Below, in pieces: positions 1 to 8,884 of a DNA stretch of 64,000 nt (the first letter of the stretch is position 1; each line of letters begins with the position of its first letter). The stretch is from positions 1 to 64,000 of the forward strand of contig CAZHAX010000013.1 in assembly GCA_964530325.1 (NCBI GenBank), given 5' to 3'. The translations under genes were made by a program, and so were the position numbers. The stretch is from CAZHAX01 sp964530325. GTDB taxonomy: Bacteria > Chloroflexota > Anaerolineae > B4-G1. The notes under the pieces are model-generated. The model was not told the origin of the DNA and ran no database searches. It was given only the letters and a program-made list of their open reading frames with translations.

Positions 1-174
1 GCCGGCCGCAGGCCCGCGGAGGGCTGGCTGTGCAGCGGTCTACCGCAGTATCAGATCCAGCCCGCGCCTTTTCAGAGCCGGACCAGCAGGACGGCTGCAC
101 GGCTGGCCTTGTGAGTCGTCCTTCTGCCGCCCGGTTCACGGCGCTGGCCGGGGCTCCCACCAAACATCGGGGGT

Positions 175-208
175 CGGCTTTGCCAGGCTGATCAGCCTGG
201 CAAAGCCG
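175..208. repeat. Perfect 34-bp palindrome downstream of the GH74 gene
   Basis: Two 17-base arms (175-191 and 192-208) are exact reverse complements with no spacer. The centre is TGATCA, and the RNA would form a very stable hairpin. It lies about 75 bases after the stop of the GH74 gene, read on the minus strand, so it may end that transcript. No U-run follows on either strand, so it is not a classical intrinsic terminator. Bases 1-174 and 209-281 show no gene. Confidence 0.7.
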
Positions 209-281
209 GACAGTCTCCCGCTATGCGATTGCCCATGGCGGGCGGCCCCTTGGCGCCCCTGCCGTCCGCATCGCGTGCCCG

Positions 282-2648
282 TCACCGGCAGAACGGAGTG
301 TAGCCGTGGAACCCTGGCTGCGGATCTCCGTAGATGATGCCGCGCCCGTTGGTGCTAACGTACACTCGCCCGTAGATACGGGGGTCGCCGGTGATGGAAG
401 CGCCGGTCCAGGCGTACTGGTGCCGGTCATCGTTGATTCGCACCCACGTCGCCCCGCCATCGTCTGAGCGATAGATGCCGCGGACGTCGCCGATCTTGGC
501 TGTGACGTATAGTGCCATGCAGCTGTTTCTGAGGGCCGCCTTGCCGAAGCCGACCGCGTCTGCCTCCTGGACGTTCGCCAGCTTCGCGAAGGAGGCACCA
601 CCATCGGTCGAGTGCCACAGTCCGTATATGCCCTCCTCGTCGCTGCCACCGGCCAGCCAGATATCGCCTTCATGGCCAGGCATGGCCTTGAACCTTATCG
701 GGGACTCGGCCGGGAGTCCCGTGGCCACCGTCGGCGCGAAACTTGCGCCTCCGTCGACGCTCGCGTGGAAGCTGCCGCCCGAGAACCCGTAGAACTTGAG
801 CGGGTTCACGCGGTCAGATTCCACGACGGCTCCGGCCGGGATGCCCGCAGAGGGCATCCAGATGGCGCCACCGTCAGCCGAGTAGCTTACTGCGGCGCCT
901 GCAGGGCTCCACACCACTGCGCTGCCATCGGCCGCCGCTGCGACCGTACCGCCCCCGCTGACGTCCGCTGGCTCGGTAGCCGCTTCCGTCCAGCTTAGGC
1001 CGCCATCACTGGAGAACCCGATGTTGATCATGCCGTCGCCGTTGCCGACCCGGACGACGAAGTCCGGGTTGAGCTCGGCGTAGTCGAGGCTAGTGCCTGA
1101 GGCTAGAGTGGGAGGCATAAGCATTCTGGCAGGCGCTGAGTCCAGCTCTTCGTGGATGAAGCCACCCAGATCGGATAGTGCGCTGATCAGGTGCACCCCG
1201 GCGGGCGGGCTGATCAGGTCCTGCACAGCGGTTTCCTCCAGCCCTCGGGCCTTCACCGTGATGGTGACAGTGGCACCAGCATCCCAGTCAGTGAGGTTGT
1301 CGCTGCCATAGATAGTGGCCCCGGTACCGTACATCATGCGGTCGGAGTTGAAGGGGTCGATCTCCAGATCGCCGATCATCCAGCCCAGCTTGGGTGCCTC
1401 TTCCGGCAGAGGATCGACGTCGCGGCCCCAGTCCAACCAGGGCGCGCCCGATATATCCAACACGTAGTGATCCGTGCGAGGCGGAGGCCATCCTCCGGCC
1501 CAGTCGATGTCCCAGATTCTGGACCATGTCGCGCCGCCATCTACGCTGCGGAAGACCATATCGTCTGGCCACCACGATTCCATGCTGGAGACCATGACGA
1601 TGTCTGGATCGGAGGCGTCCACAGCCAGGCCGCTGTATCCGTACGTCCACCAGGTGGCATCCGGGTGGTAGGGCGGGCTGATGTTCGTCCACACACCGGT
1701 TGCCGCATCGAACTTCCAGACAGCGCCGATGCTGCCCTGATAGGGACCGCAGTGGTCGCTGTAGGTGATGTACAGCACGCCATTGGAGGCCATAACGCCG
1801 TGATGGGGCAAGAAGCCGTCTGAAGGCTGGCCCGGGACGGGCTCCCAGGTCTCGCCCGCGTCCGTGCTTCGGTAGATGGCGGTGTCTGTGTCGGCGACGC
1901 CGACGTAGACCGTCTGCGTCGCGTGGCGGCGCGTGCCGGTACTGGGGTCGAACACCACCCAGACGACCCCGATGAGATCGCTCTCGTAGGAGCTGCCGCC
2001 GGGGTTCTGGGCGTAGTTGCCGACTGCAGTAAAGCTCTCGACCTTCTGCCAGGTCGTGCCATAGTCGGTGCTGCGCCACAGGCCGTTGCCGCTGCGGGTG
2101 CCCAGGTAGAGGATGCTGTTGTCGTTGGGGTCGATGGCCAGACGCTCGCCCATTGAACGGCCGGGCATGTTGCCACCCAGCTTGAAGGGCAGATCAATGC
2201 GCTGGAAGGTATTACCGTAGTTAGTGGAGCGCAGGATCGCACCGTTCGAATCCGCCCACTCGTTGGTGTAGGTACCGGCGGCGATGTACAGGCGGTTCGG
2301 CTGCACTGGGTCGGTGGCCAGGCTCTCGACGCCCATGAGGTTCCAGTCATCCCAGCTAACCCAGTCGAGGAGCGGGACCCATCGCTTGGAGAAAGGGCTC
2401 CAGCGATAGGCGCCGCCGATATCGGTTCGCGCGTATACCAGGCCCCTCTGCCTCGTGCTGAAGATGATCCCCGGCACAAAGCCGCCTCCAACCAGCTCGA
2501 CGTTGCGCCATTCGTAGGCCCGATGGCTGCCGCAGGTCGCAGGGGCCTCCGCCCACTTGGCGAACACGCCAGCCCCTCGTATCCCGCCGAGCAGGATGAC
2601 CGTTAGCAGCACAACGATGGCTGCCTTTCCCGTTCTTGTCACTCTCAT
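282..2648 (-). CDS. Secreted GH74 family xyloglucan-degrading endoglucanase
   Basis: This 788-residue protein has an N-terminal signal or anchor segment (about residues 9-30) and then repeated Asp-box-like blades (for example STDGGASFAKL and SADGGAIWMP), as in the two seven-bladed propellers of GH74. The motif YARTDIGGAYRW carries the expected catalytic Asp at residue 76. The second family motif, GDLEIDPFNSDRMMYGTGAT, lies near the middle and likely holds the other catalytic Asp. GH74 enzymes cut the beta-1,4-glucan backbone of xyloglucan, so this is probably an extracellular plant cell wall hydrolase. The ATG is preceded by AAGGAGGG at good spacing. The length suits a lone catalytic module without a binding domain. 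It stands alone, with nothing co-directional close by. The family call is firm; the exact substrate is inferred. Confidence 0.88.
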   Translation of the reverse strand: MRVTRTGKAAIVVLLTVILLGGIRGAGVFAKWAEAPATCGSHRAYEWRNVELVGGGFVPGIIFSTRQRGLVYARTDIGGAYRWSPFSKRWVPLLDWVSWDDWNLMGVESLATDPVQPNRLYIAAGTYTNEWADSNGAILRSTNYGNTFQRIDLPFKLGGNMPGRSMGERLAIDPNDNSILYLGTRSGNGLWRSTDYGTTWQKVESFTAVGNYAQNPGGSSYESDLIGVVWVVFDPSTGTRRHATQTVYVGVADTDTAIYRSTDAGETWEPVPGQPSDGFLPHHGVMASNGVLYITYSDHCGPYQGSIGAVWKFDAATGVWTNISPPYHPDATWWTYGYSGLAVDASDPDIVMVSSMESWWPDDMVFRSVDGGATWSRIWDIDWAGGWPPPRTDHYVLDISGAPWLDWGRDVDPLPEEAPKLGWMIGDLEIDPFNSDRMMYGTGATIYGSDNLTDWDAGATVTITVKARGLEETAVQDLISPPAGVHLISALSDLGGFIHEELDSAPARMLMPPTLASGTSLDYAELNPDFVVRVGNGDGMINIGFSSDGGLSWTEAATEPADVSGGGTVAAAADGSAVVWSPAGAAVSYSADGGAIWMPSAGIPAGAVVESDRVNPLKFYGFSGGSFHASVDGGASFAPTVATGLPAESPIRFKAMPGHEGDIWLAGGSDEEGIYGLWHSTDGGASFAKLANVQEADAVGFGKAALRNSCMALYVTAKIGDVRGIYRSDDGGATWVRINDDRHQYAWTGASITGDPRIYGRVYVSTNGRGIIYGDPQPGFHGYTPFCR

Positions 2649-3416
2649 CTCGACCCTCCTTATGTACAGTGGTATCCGATTTCTGGCGAAAGACCCGTCT
2701 CACAGCGAGCGAGGTCGCACCGGCGCCGGCGCTTGCCTGCACGCGAATCCGGTTGAAGGCATCTGGTCACTGGTCAGACGCGTCGTGTGCAGCCTTGCCC
2801 ATCAGGCCAGGGCTCAGCTGCTCTGTCACCGCGTCATCGAACCCGCCCGCCTGGGCAATCGACGGCTATGCCAATACACGCTCTCTTCGCGGGTAGGACC
2901 ATCTGTGAGGAAGCCTCGAAGACATCTGTGGTCCCTGTCGTCGCTGCGTGTCCGGCGGCGCCGTAATCGCCGACGATGCTGCCGCGGGATGGCTGCGGCA
3001 CAGCTTCGCCGCCGTGGCGCAGTGCTAGTATTGGGCTGCTGGTCGATGTGGGATTACCCGCCCGGGATCCCGTCACTGAAGTAGTCCTACTATAGGCGTC
3101 TTCCATCAGAACCGCGATAGCTGACGAGGGCGAAAGCGATGGCCTGCAGGTCTGTGCGCAGGCGGCCGGTGTATCGAAGCTGAGTTTGCCTCTCTGTATC
3201 CACAGTGTTCGGCTTCACGGCGATGATACCGCCGTCTGGGCACGGCGCCGACGGCGCAGCTCTGCAGTAGGGGGCAGCCCGGGGAGCCGAGTGACGGCGA
3301 TCTGAGGTAAGCGGGCCGGTCTGACCGGGTCAGTCCCCAGGGCTGCCTGCTGCTGGGGTTCGACGGCCGCTGCTGATGCCGAAGGGGCGGGCAGACGCGA
3401 GCTTGATCGCGCCGAT
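2649..3416. other. Intergenic region, no gene seen
   Basis: About 770 bases separate the divergent GH74 gene and the serS operon. Reading frames here are short, lack a credible ribosome binding site and resemble no family I know. The GH74 ribosome binding site lies at the left edge. No tRNA, repeat array or clear terminator was seen. Confidence 0.5.
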
Positions 3417-3445
3417 TTGTGGACTCATGTTGGGCGTGCTATAAT
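3417..3445 (+). promoter_or_regulatory. Promoter of the 3511-serS operon
   Basis: TTGTGG (3417-3422) and a perfect TATAAT (3440-3445) are separated by 17 bases, and the first gene starts 65 bases downstream. Confidence 0.6.
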
Positions 3446-3510
3446 CGCTCATCACCCGGCCCCCTCGTCAGTCGGCGACGGGTGGGAGGGCCAGAACGAG
3501 GAGCTACCCC

Positions 3511-3981
3511 ATGGATCTCCCCACGGAAGTACTGCTCTTGGGCTCGCTGGCGATAGCCGCGTTGGTGGTGGTCCTGATCGCTTTCGCGGCCCGCGCCAGA
3601 CCGATCGAAAGCGCACCTGAACCGATCATCGAGGCGAGCCAGCCGGAGACGGCGCAGCCAGTCGAGAGCCCTGCCGCAGCCGAGCCTGGCCCCAGCATGC
3701 CTAAGCCCAGACCCATACGGAAGGCCAAGGCCAGCCCACGCAGCCAGAGAGAGCGCCTCGCTTCCGCCTTCGCCGAACAGATCGAAGATGTCCTGCGCTC
3801 GTCTCTGCAGGCGGATCCTCTGCTCGCCGAGCGCGATGTCGATCTGGCTACGGCAGATGACGGCTCGCTGGAGATCATCGTCGACGGCGAGAGCTACGCC
3901 GAGGTCTCGCAAGTTCCCGACAAGCGGATACGCGAAGCGCTGGCCAGAGCTGTAGTGGAGTGGCAGGCAGGCAAGCTGTAG
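3511..3981 (+). CDS. Single-pass membrane protein of unknown function
   Basis: The protein has 156 residues. A hydrophobic helix at about residues 7-27 is followed by a basic residue cluster, a Pro/Glu/Ala-rich linker (about 30-75) and a predicted soluble domain (about 80-156). The C-terminal part has an alternating beta-alpha look (ASAFAEQIEDVLRS, then GSLEIIVDGESYAEV). The start follows GAGGAG and a strong promoter. It ends 16 bases before serS and is very probably co-transcribed with it. I do not recognise the family. The topology suggests an N-in anchor with a soluble domain, but nothing shows a catalytic role. Confidence 0.7.
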   Translation: MDLPTEVLLLGSLAIAALVVVLIAFAARARPIESAPEPIIEASQPETAQPVESPAAAEPGPSMPKPRPIRKAKASPRSQRERLASAFAEQIEDVLRSSLQADPLLAERDVDLATADDGSLEIIVDGESYAEVSQVPDKRIREALARAVVEWQAGKL

Positions 3982-3997
3982 GGAGGAGAGGGCTGAC

Positions 3998-5281
3998 ATG
4001 CTTGACATCGCTCTGATCCGGGATAGGCCGGACGCCGTCAGGGCCGCCCTCGGGAAGAGGAACGAGGACCCGGCGCTCGTAGATGGTATCCTGGATCTGG
4101 ACGGCCAGCGGCGCGGGCTGCTCCAGGAAGTGGAGACGCTCAGGGCGGAGCGTAACCGCGTCTCCAAGGAGATCAGCCAGATCCAGGAGGAAGAGGAGCG
4201 GGAGCCGAAGATCGCCGCAATGCGCACGGTGGGGGAGCGCATCGACGGACTGGAGGAAGAGCTGCGGCAGATCGATTCGAAGCTTGAGGCGGCGATGCTG
4301 AATATGCCCAACCCGCCCCACGAAAGCGTCCCCCTGGGCCCAGACGAAATGCACAACGTCCTCGTAAGGCAGTGGGGAGAGGTGCGGGATCTAGGTTTCG
4401 AGCCGGTGCCGCACTGGGATCTGGGCCTCGAGTTAGGCATTCTCGATTTCGAGCGGGGCGTCAAGCTCTCCGGGAGCCGCTTCTACGTGCTGCGGGGAGC
4501 AGGAGCGAGATTGCAGCGGGCGCTGATCGCCTGGATGCTGGACGTCCATATCCGGGAGCACGGCTATACAGAGATCTACCCGCCCTATGTGGTGAAGGAA
4601 GAGTGTATGTGGGGGGCGGGGCAGCTGCCCCGCTTCGAAGACAACATCTATCACGACGTCGAGGACGACCTGTGGCTCGTCGGCACCGCCGAGATCCCTC
4701 TGACAAACCTCCATCGCGATGAGATACTCGATGCAGACCAGCTGCCTGTGAGCTACGTCTCCTATACTGCGTGCTTCCGCCGCGAGAAGATGAGCGCAGG
4801 AAGAGACGTGCGGGGGATCAAACGGGGCCATCAATTCGACAAGGTGGAGATGTACAAGCTGACCACACCCGACGTGAGCTACGGGGAATTGGAGAAGATG
4901 GTCGGGCACGCCACCGAGCTGTGCGAGCGGTTGGAGATCCCATACCGGGTGCTGGAGCTTTGTACCGGCGATCTGGGCTTCCACGCGGCGAAGACGTACG
5001 ATATTGAGCTTTGGGCACCCGGGTGCGGCGAATGGCTTGAGGTGAGCAGCCTCAGCAACTGCGAGGCCTTCCAGGCCCGGCGGGCCAACCTGCGCTACCG
5101 GCCGGAAGCGAAGGCGAAGCCGCGCTTCCTCCATACGCTCAACGGCTCCGGCTTGGCCCTACCGCGGGTGATGATCGCGGTGATGGAGAACTACCAGCAG
5201 AAGGACGGCACGATCGCCGTGCCGGAGGTCGTCCGCCCGTGGATGGGTGGCCTGGAGGTCATCGGCCGCCAGGATCATTGA
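3998..5281 (+). CDS. serS: Seryl-tRNA synthetase
   Basis: This class II aminoacyl-tRNA synthetase charges tRNA-Ser with serine and ATP. At 427 residues it has the usual length. The N-terminal long coiled coil (about residues 30-105, rich in E/R/K) is the arm that holds the variable loop of tRNA-Ser. Motif 2 appears as YVSYTACFRREKMSAGRD and motif 3 as LNGSGLALPRVMIAVMENYQ. The ATG has GGAGG upstream. The stop codon overlaps the -35 box of the promoter for two tRNA-Ser genes directly downstream, so enzyme and substrate genes sit together. Confidence 0.97.
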   Translation: MLDIALIRDRPDAVRAALGKRNEDPALVDGILDLDGQRRGLLQEVETLRAERNRVSKEISQIQEEEEREPKIAAMRTVGERIDGLEEELRQIDSKLEAAMLNMPNPPHESVPLGPDEMHNVLVRQWGEVRDLGFEPVPHWDLGLELGILDFERGVKLSGSRFYVLRGAGARLQRALIAWMLDVHIREHGYTEIYPPYVVKEECMWGAGQLPRFEDNIYHDVEDDLWLVGTAEIPLTNLHRDEILDADQLPVSYVSYTACFRREKMSAGRDVRGIKRGHQFDKVEMYKLTTPDVSYGELEKMVGHATELCERLEIPYRVLELCTGDLGFHAAKTYDIELWAPGCGEWLEVSSLSNCEAFQARRANLRYRPEAKAKPRFLHTLNGSGLALPRVMIAVMENYQQKDGTIAVPEVVRPWMGGLEVIGRQDH

Positions 5282-5306
5282 CAGCTCTATACCGGCGTGG
5301 TAGAAT
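5278..5306 (+). promoter_or_regulatory. Promoter for the tandem tRNA-Ser genes
   Basis: A consensus TTGACA (5278-5283) overlaps the TGA stop of serS. A 17-base spacer and TAGAAT (5301-5306) follow. The first tRNA begins 32 bases after the -10 box. Confidence 0.75.
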
Positions 5307-5337
5307 CGGATCTGCCGCCCGACTGGCCGGCCGATAC

Positions 5338-5427
<90 letters not shown>

Positions 5428-5451
5428 GAAAAAGGGGAACGTAGGGCACCC

Positions 5452-5541
5452 GGGGAGGTGCCGGAGTGGACGATCGGGGCCGCCTGCTAAGCGGTTGTGG
5501 GGTGAATAGCTCCACCCAGGGTTCGAATCCCTGCCTCCCCG
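5452..5541 (+). tRNA. tRNA-Ser (anticodon GCT)
   Basis: The acceptor stem is GGGGAGG/CCTCCCC with discriminator G at 5541, and CCA is not encoded (CCT follows). It has a long variable arm and the loop CTGCTAA with GCT at 5486-5488. It lies 24 bases after tRNA-Ser(TGA) and probably shares its promoter. Together they read UCN and AGY serine codons. Confidence 0.95.
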
Positions 5542-5640
5542 CCTAAGCTCGCAGCGCGAAGCCCGCGTGGCGGCGCTGCTCAGCCCGATTCCGCTCGATG
5601 CGGGCTAGAAGGGGCGGATCGTCCGCTGGGGAACGGCAAA

Positions 5641-5662
5641 CCGGCCGGCGAGAGCCGGCCGG
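5641..5662 (-). terminator. GC-rich hairpin downstream of tRNA-Val
   Basis: A perfect 9-bp stem (CCGGCCGGC/GCCGGCCGG) is closed by GAGA. On the minus strand it follows the tRNA-Val 3' end by 5 bases and is followed by TTT, so it probably ends that transcript. Confidence 0.6.
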
Positions 5663-5667
5663 TCATC

Positions 5668-5744
5668 TGGTGGGCGGTACAAGACTTGAACTTGTGACCT
5701 CATGCATGTCAAGCATGCGCTCTAGCCATCTGAGCTAACCGCCC
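5668..5744 (-). tRNA. tRNA-Val (anticodon GAC)
   Basis: The 77-base gene on the minus strand has acceptor GGGCGGT, an encoded CCA (complement at 5668-5670) and a normal D-arm and T-arm. The loop TTGACAT gives anticodon GAC (complement at 5708-5710). Confidence 0.95.
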
Positions 5745-5755
5745 AAGGCCGTTCG

Positions 5756-5783
5756 ATTATACCATCCGCACACCGATTTGCAA
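5756..5783 (-). promoter_or_regulatory. Promoter of tRNA-Val
   Basis: On the minus strand, TTGCAA (5783-5778) is followed by 16 bases and a perfect TATAAT (5761-5756), which ends 11 bases before the tRNA. Confidence 0.65.
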
Positions 5784-5795
5784 GGCCTTTCTGAC

Positions 5796-6815
5796 ATGTC
5801 GGAATCCTGTGTTGTAGGCCGCACACGGCCGGCCGCCGAGTGGCCCGTAGTTGGTCACGAGTGGGCTGTGCAGGCCCTCCGGCAGGCGGTCGAAGCGGGC
5901 CGGGTCTTCCACGCCTATCTTATCACGGGGCCGGACGGCGTCGGCAAGATGATGCTGGCCCAGGCGCTGGCCGCTGCACTGGTATGCGAGAGCGAGGAAG
6001 AGGTCCCCTGCAACTCCTGTCGCTCGTGTCGTCTCGTCCAGAGCTCCTGCCACCCTGATGTGCACGTGGTCGAGCCGGAGGACGAAGCGGCTAACCTCAA
6101 GATCGAGCAGGTGCGCGACCTGCAGCGCCAGCTTGCGCTCACTCCGCTTGAAGGCAGGAAGCGCGTGGCGATCCTGCGCAGGTTCGGTGCAGCCACCACC
6201 GCTGCCGCGAATGCCCTGCTGAAGACGCTGGAGGAGCCGCCCGCCCATGTCGTGCTCGCCCTGCTGGCTGAGGATGCAGACCGCCTGCTTCCCACCGTCG
6301 TGTCCCGCTGCCGTCACATCGCGCTGCGGCCGCTGTCCGTAGGCCTGGTAAAGCGGTCGCTGATTGAGCGCTGGGACGTGGAGCCGGAGAGGGCGGAGCT
6401 GCTGGCCCGCCTCTCTGGAGGTCGGCTTGGGTGGGCGGCCGAGATGTTGGAGGACGAATCGGCGCTGGCGAGCCGCAATCAGCGGCTGGACGATATGGAG
6501 GAGCTGATTAAGGCTCCGCTGGTAGAGCGGTTCCGCTACGCCGAGGACCTGGCTGGCGACAAAGTCGCCACTGCGGCCACGCTCGAGCTGTGGACGGGCG
6601 CCTGGCGCGACGTAATGCTGCTGGCGGCCGGCGCACCAACAGAGACGGTGAACGTCGACAGACGGGGCAGGATGCAAACGCTGGCTAAGCGGATAGGAGT
6701 TGAGAAGAGTGGCCAGGTGCTGCAGGCGCTACGAAGTGCATTCAGCCTGTTGAAGCGGAATGCGAACCCACGTCTCACGCTGGAGGTCCTGATGCTTGAC
6801 CTCCCCCGCCTGTAG
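5796..6815 (+). CDS. holB: DNA polymerase III subunit delta' (clamp loader)
   Basis: This AAA+ family subunit of the clamp-loader complex helps place the sliding clamp on DNA. The Walker A-like motif GPDGVGKMM lies near residue 45. The zinc module CNSCRSC...C follows at about residues 76-90, and AANALLKTLEEPP is the typical sensor region. The C-terminal half is helical and diverged, as usual. I chose the ATG at 5796; a TTG at 5778 in frame is possible but overlaps the -35 box of the opposing tRNA-Val promoter. The ribosome binding site is weak. The neighbours are unrelated. Length (339 residues) fits the family. Confidence 0.9.
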   Translation: MSESCVVGRTRPAAEWPVVGHEWAVQALRQAVEAGRVFHAYLITGPDGVGKMMLAQALAAALVCESEEEVPCNSCRSCRLVQSSCHPDVHVVEPEDEAANLKIEQVRDLQRQLALTPLEGRKRVAILRRFGAATTAAANALLKTLEEPPAHVVLALLAEDADRLLPTVVSRCRHIALRPLSVGLVKRSLIERWDVEPERAELLARLSGGRLGWAAEMLEDESALASRNQRLDDMEELIKAPLVERFRYAEDLAGDKVATAATLELWTGAWRDVMLLAAGAPTETVNVDRRGRMQTLAKRIGVEKSGQVLQALRSAFSLLKRNANPRLTLEVLMLDLPRL

Positions 6816-6868
6816 AGAGCGGACTCTGCCTCGCGGAGTCGAGCACAGGGCACGATGGGGTGCAGTGC

Positions 6869-7711
6869 TCAAGCGGCCGCTGCAGCCTGGCGCAGCCGCT
6901 CCAAGCATTCGAAAGGGACATCGACGGAGCCGAGAGGCGCCCCTTCGGCACCGTCAGGGCTGTGGAAGTCGGAGCCGCCGGTGGTGAGGAGGCCGTACCT
7001 CTCGCAGAGGCCAAGCAGCAGCTCCACATCGTCGGGCCCTTGCTGTGGGTAGTAGACCTCAAGCCCGCGCACTCCGCAGTCGACCAGCTCAGCCACGCGG
7101 CCGATCGCCTGCTCGCCGGTGCAGGCCGGGTGGGCCAGCACCGGCACTCCCCCCGCCTCGGTGATTGCGGCGATAGCCTCGCACGGCGTCAGCCGTGGTC
7201 TGGAGACGTAGGCCCGGCCGCCTCGGCCCAGGTAGCTGGCGAAGGCCTCTTCGATGGTCTGCACGTGGCCGCGCTCCAGCAGCGCCCGCGCGATGTGCGG
7301 TCGGCCGATACTCTGGCCTCCCGCCAGGGCCTGCACTTCGTCCCACTCCAGTTCGAGGCCCATCCGCTGCAGACGGCCGACCATTCGTTCAGCACGCTTG
7401 CGGCGCCCGATTCGCATCGCCTCCAGTCGCTCCGCCAGGAGACCATCCGTCCGCTCCACGTAGAAGCCGAGCATGTGAATGTCACCCCACTCACCTTCGC
7501 AGCTGACCTCGACGCCGGCGATGACCTCGAGCGGGGTACCGGCCGCGGCTTGCTGGGCTTCGGCGACTCCTCCCAGGGTGTCGTGGTCGGTGAGCGCCAG
7601 GGCCACCAGGCCCCGCTCGAGCGCTAGACGAACAACCTCCGACGGTGTGAGCACACCGTCGGAGGCTGCGCTGTGCGTATGTAGATCTACTCTTCCTCCG
7701 CCTCTGGGCAC
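6869..7711 (-). CDS. PHP-domain metal-dependent phosphoesterase (RNase AM/TrpH-like)
   Basis: The 280-residue protein begins with DLHTHSAASDG, the first metal-binding motif of PHP phosphoesterases. It continues with LTDHDTLGG, GVEVS, PVLAHPA and GGSDFHSP, which complete the trinuclear metal site. Relatives (YciV/RNase AM, TrpH) remove nucleotides from RNA 5' ends or hydrolyse 3',5'-bisphosphonucleotides, so a nucleic-acid or nucleotide phosphoesterase role is likely. The start is GTG at 7711, lying 25 bases inside the end of spoVS, so the two are translationally coupled. No signal peptide is seen, so it is cytoplasmic. Confidence 0.85.
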   Translation of the reverse strand: MPRGGGRVDLHTHSAASDGVLTPSEVVRLALERGLVALALTDHDTLGGVAEAQQAAAGTPLEVIAGVEVSCEGEWGDIHMLGFYVERTDGLLAERLEAMRIGRRKRAERMVGRLQRMGLELEWDEVQALAGGQSIGRPHIARALLERGHVQTIEEAFASYLGRGGRAYVSRPRLTPCEAIAAITEAGGVPVLAHPACTGEQAIGRVAELVDCGVRGLEVYYPQQGPDDVELLLGLCERYGLLTTGGSDFHSPDGAEGAPLGSVDVPFECLERLRQAAAAA

Positions 7712-7968
7712 CGCTTCTCTACGCTCAGGCGGACTGCGGTTCTCTCCTGGCCGTCTATGAGCACCTCGGTAAACGCAGGTACGCAGATGATGTCAATCCC
7801 ATCCTGTTCCAGGTAGCCGCGCGCGATTGTCACTGCCTTCACAGCCTGATTGACCGCCCCTGCGCCTATGGCCTGAACGTGTACGCTTCCTTTCTCCCGC
7901 ATGACGCCCGCGATGGCGCCTGCCACCGCGGTCGAACGAGAAGAGGCCGCAACCTTGATGGTATCCAT
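7687..7968 (-). CDS. spoVS: SpoVS family protein
   Basis: The 93-residue protein matches stage V sporulation protein S over its whole length (KVAASSRSTAVAGAIAG, then GAGAVNQAVKAVTIARGYL). SpoVS is an Alba-like small protein that affects septation and spore coat formation in Bacillus, but it also occurs in non-sporulating Chloroflexota and Deinococcota, where its role is unknown. A short acidic tail (PEAEEE) extends past the usual length. It has a good ribosome binding site (GGGGGTAG), and its last 25 bases overlap the PHP gene. No sporulation genes occur in the window. Confidence 0.9.
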   Translation of the reverse strand: MDTIKVAASSRSTAVAGAIAGVMREKGSVHVQAIGAGAVNQAVKAVTIARGYLEQDGIDIICVPAFTEVLIDGQERTAVRLSVEKRCPEAEEE

Positions 7969-8021
7969 TGCCTACCCCCTCGCGCGCAACCGGACGTGCT
8001 TCATCGGTGCGGTCCATTACT

Positions 8022-8050
8022 ATCATACACGAAAAGGAGTGGCCTAGCAA
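8022..8050 (-). promoter_or_regulatory. Promoter of spoVS
   Basis: On the minus strand, TTGCTA (8050-8045), 17 bases and TATGAT (8027-8022) precede the spoVS start by 53 bases. Confidence 0.5.
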
Positions 8051-8074
8051 GGGTCGCGGCCGCGCGGGCTGTGC

Positions 8075-8884
8075 TCAATCGGAGGGAGGGAGAACGACGA
8101 CGTGGGGCCTATCGCGGGTGGGATGGCTGCGCACCTGAACGGCGGCCCCGAACACGCGCTCTATGCGTTCCTCCTCCAGCACCTGCCCGGGCGTTCCCTG
8201 AGCGGCGACACGGCCTCTATCGAGAAGGACCAGTCTGTCGAAGTAGAGAGCGGCCAGGTTCAGGTCGTGCATAGTGGCCAGTACGGTCAGCCCTTGCTCC
8301 CGGTTCAGGCTCTTGATCAGCTCCAGAATCTCCACCTGGTGGTTGATATCGAGATGAACGACGGGCTCGTCCAGGAGCAGGACCTCCGGTTCCTGGGCCA
8401 GGGCCATGGATACGATCACTCGCTGCTGCTCTCCTCCGGAGAGGTCGCTGAAGGGCCTTCCCGCCAGGTGATCCGTGCCCATCAGGCGCATGGTCTCCTC
8501 AACCACGGCCCGGTCGTGCCGGCTGGCGCCGGCGAGGGGCCGAACGTGGGGTGTGCGACCGAGCATGACCATCTCGTAGACGGAGAAGCCGAATGGTGTC
8601 TGGAGACCCTGGGGGACGACGGCGATGCTGCGCCCGATCTGCCGCCGCTTCAGACGCCCGATGTCCTCTGAGCCGAGAAGGACGCTCCCGCGCTCTGGAG
8701 GGAGCAGTCCGCTCAACAGCCTGATCAGCGTGGTCTTTCCCGAGCCGTTTGGCCCCACCAGCCCGACGAGGTCACCTCGCTCAAGCACGATGCTCACGTC
8801 ACTCAGCACGCGCCCGTCCGTGTACGAGAAATCGACGCTGTCGGCCGCTACAACTGACACTCCACCCTGCGCCTTAGAAGTCAT
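8075..8884 (-). CDS. btuD: Vitamin B12 ABC transporter, ATP-binding protein
   Basis: This ABC ATPase of the FecE/BtuD group powers import of cobalamin (or a chelate) through the BtuC-like permease. Walker A is GPNGSGKTT (residues 44-52), the signature is LSGGEQQRV and Walker B is VLLLDEPVVHLD. At 269 residues it has normal length. Its start overlaps the end of the permease gene by 11 bases. The cobalamin riboswitch ahead of the operon supports B12, rather than iron or haem, as the substrate. Confidence 0.88.
   Translation of the reverse strand: MTSKAQGGVSVVAADSVDFSYTDGRVLSDVSIVLERGDLVGLVGPNGSGKTTLIRLLSGLLPPERGSVLLGSEDIGRLKRRQIGRSIAVVPQGLQTPFGFSVYEMVMLGRTPHVRPLAGASRHDRAVVEETMRLMGTDHLAGRPFSDLSGGEQQRVIVSMALAQEPEVLLLDEPVVHLDINHQVEILELIKSLNREQGLTVLATMHDLNLAALYFDRLVLLDRGRVAAQGTPGQVLEEERIERVFGAAVQVRSHPTRDRPHVVVLPPSD

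Noticed and set aside
3417..3510. T-box upstream of serS
   Set aside because: The short leader has no T-box sequence, only a promoter and ribosome binding site.
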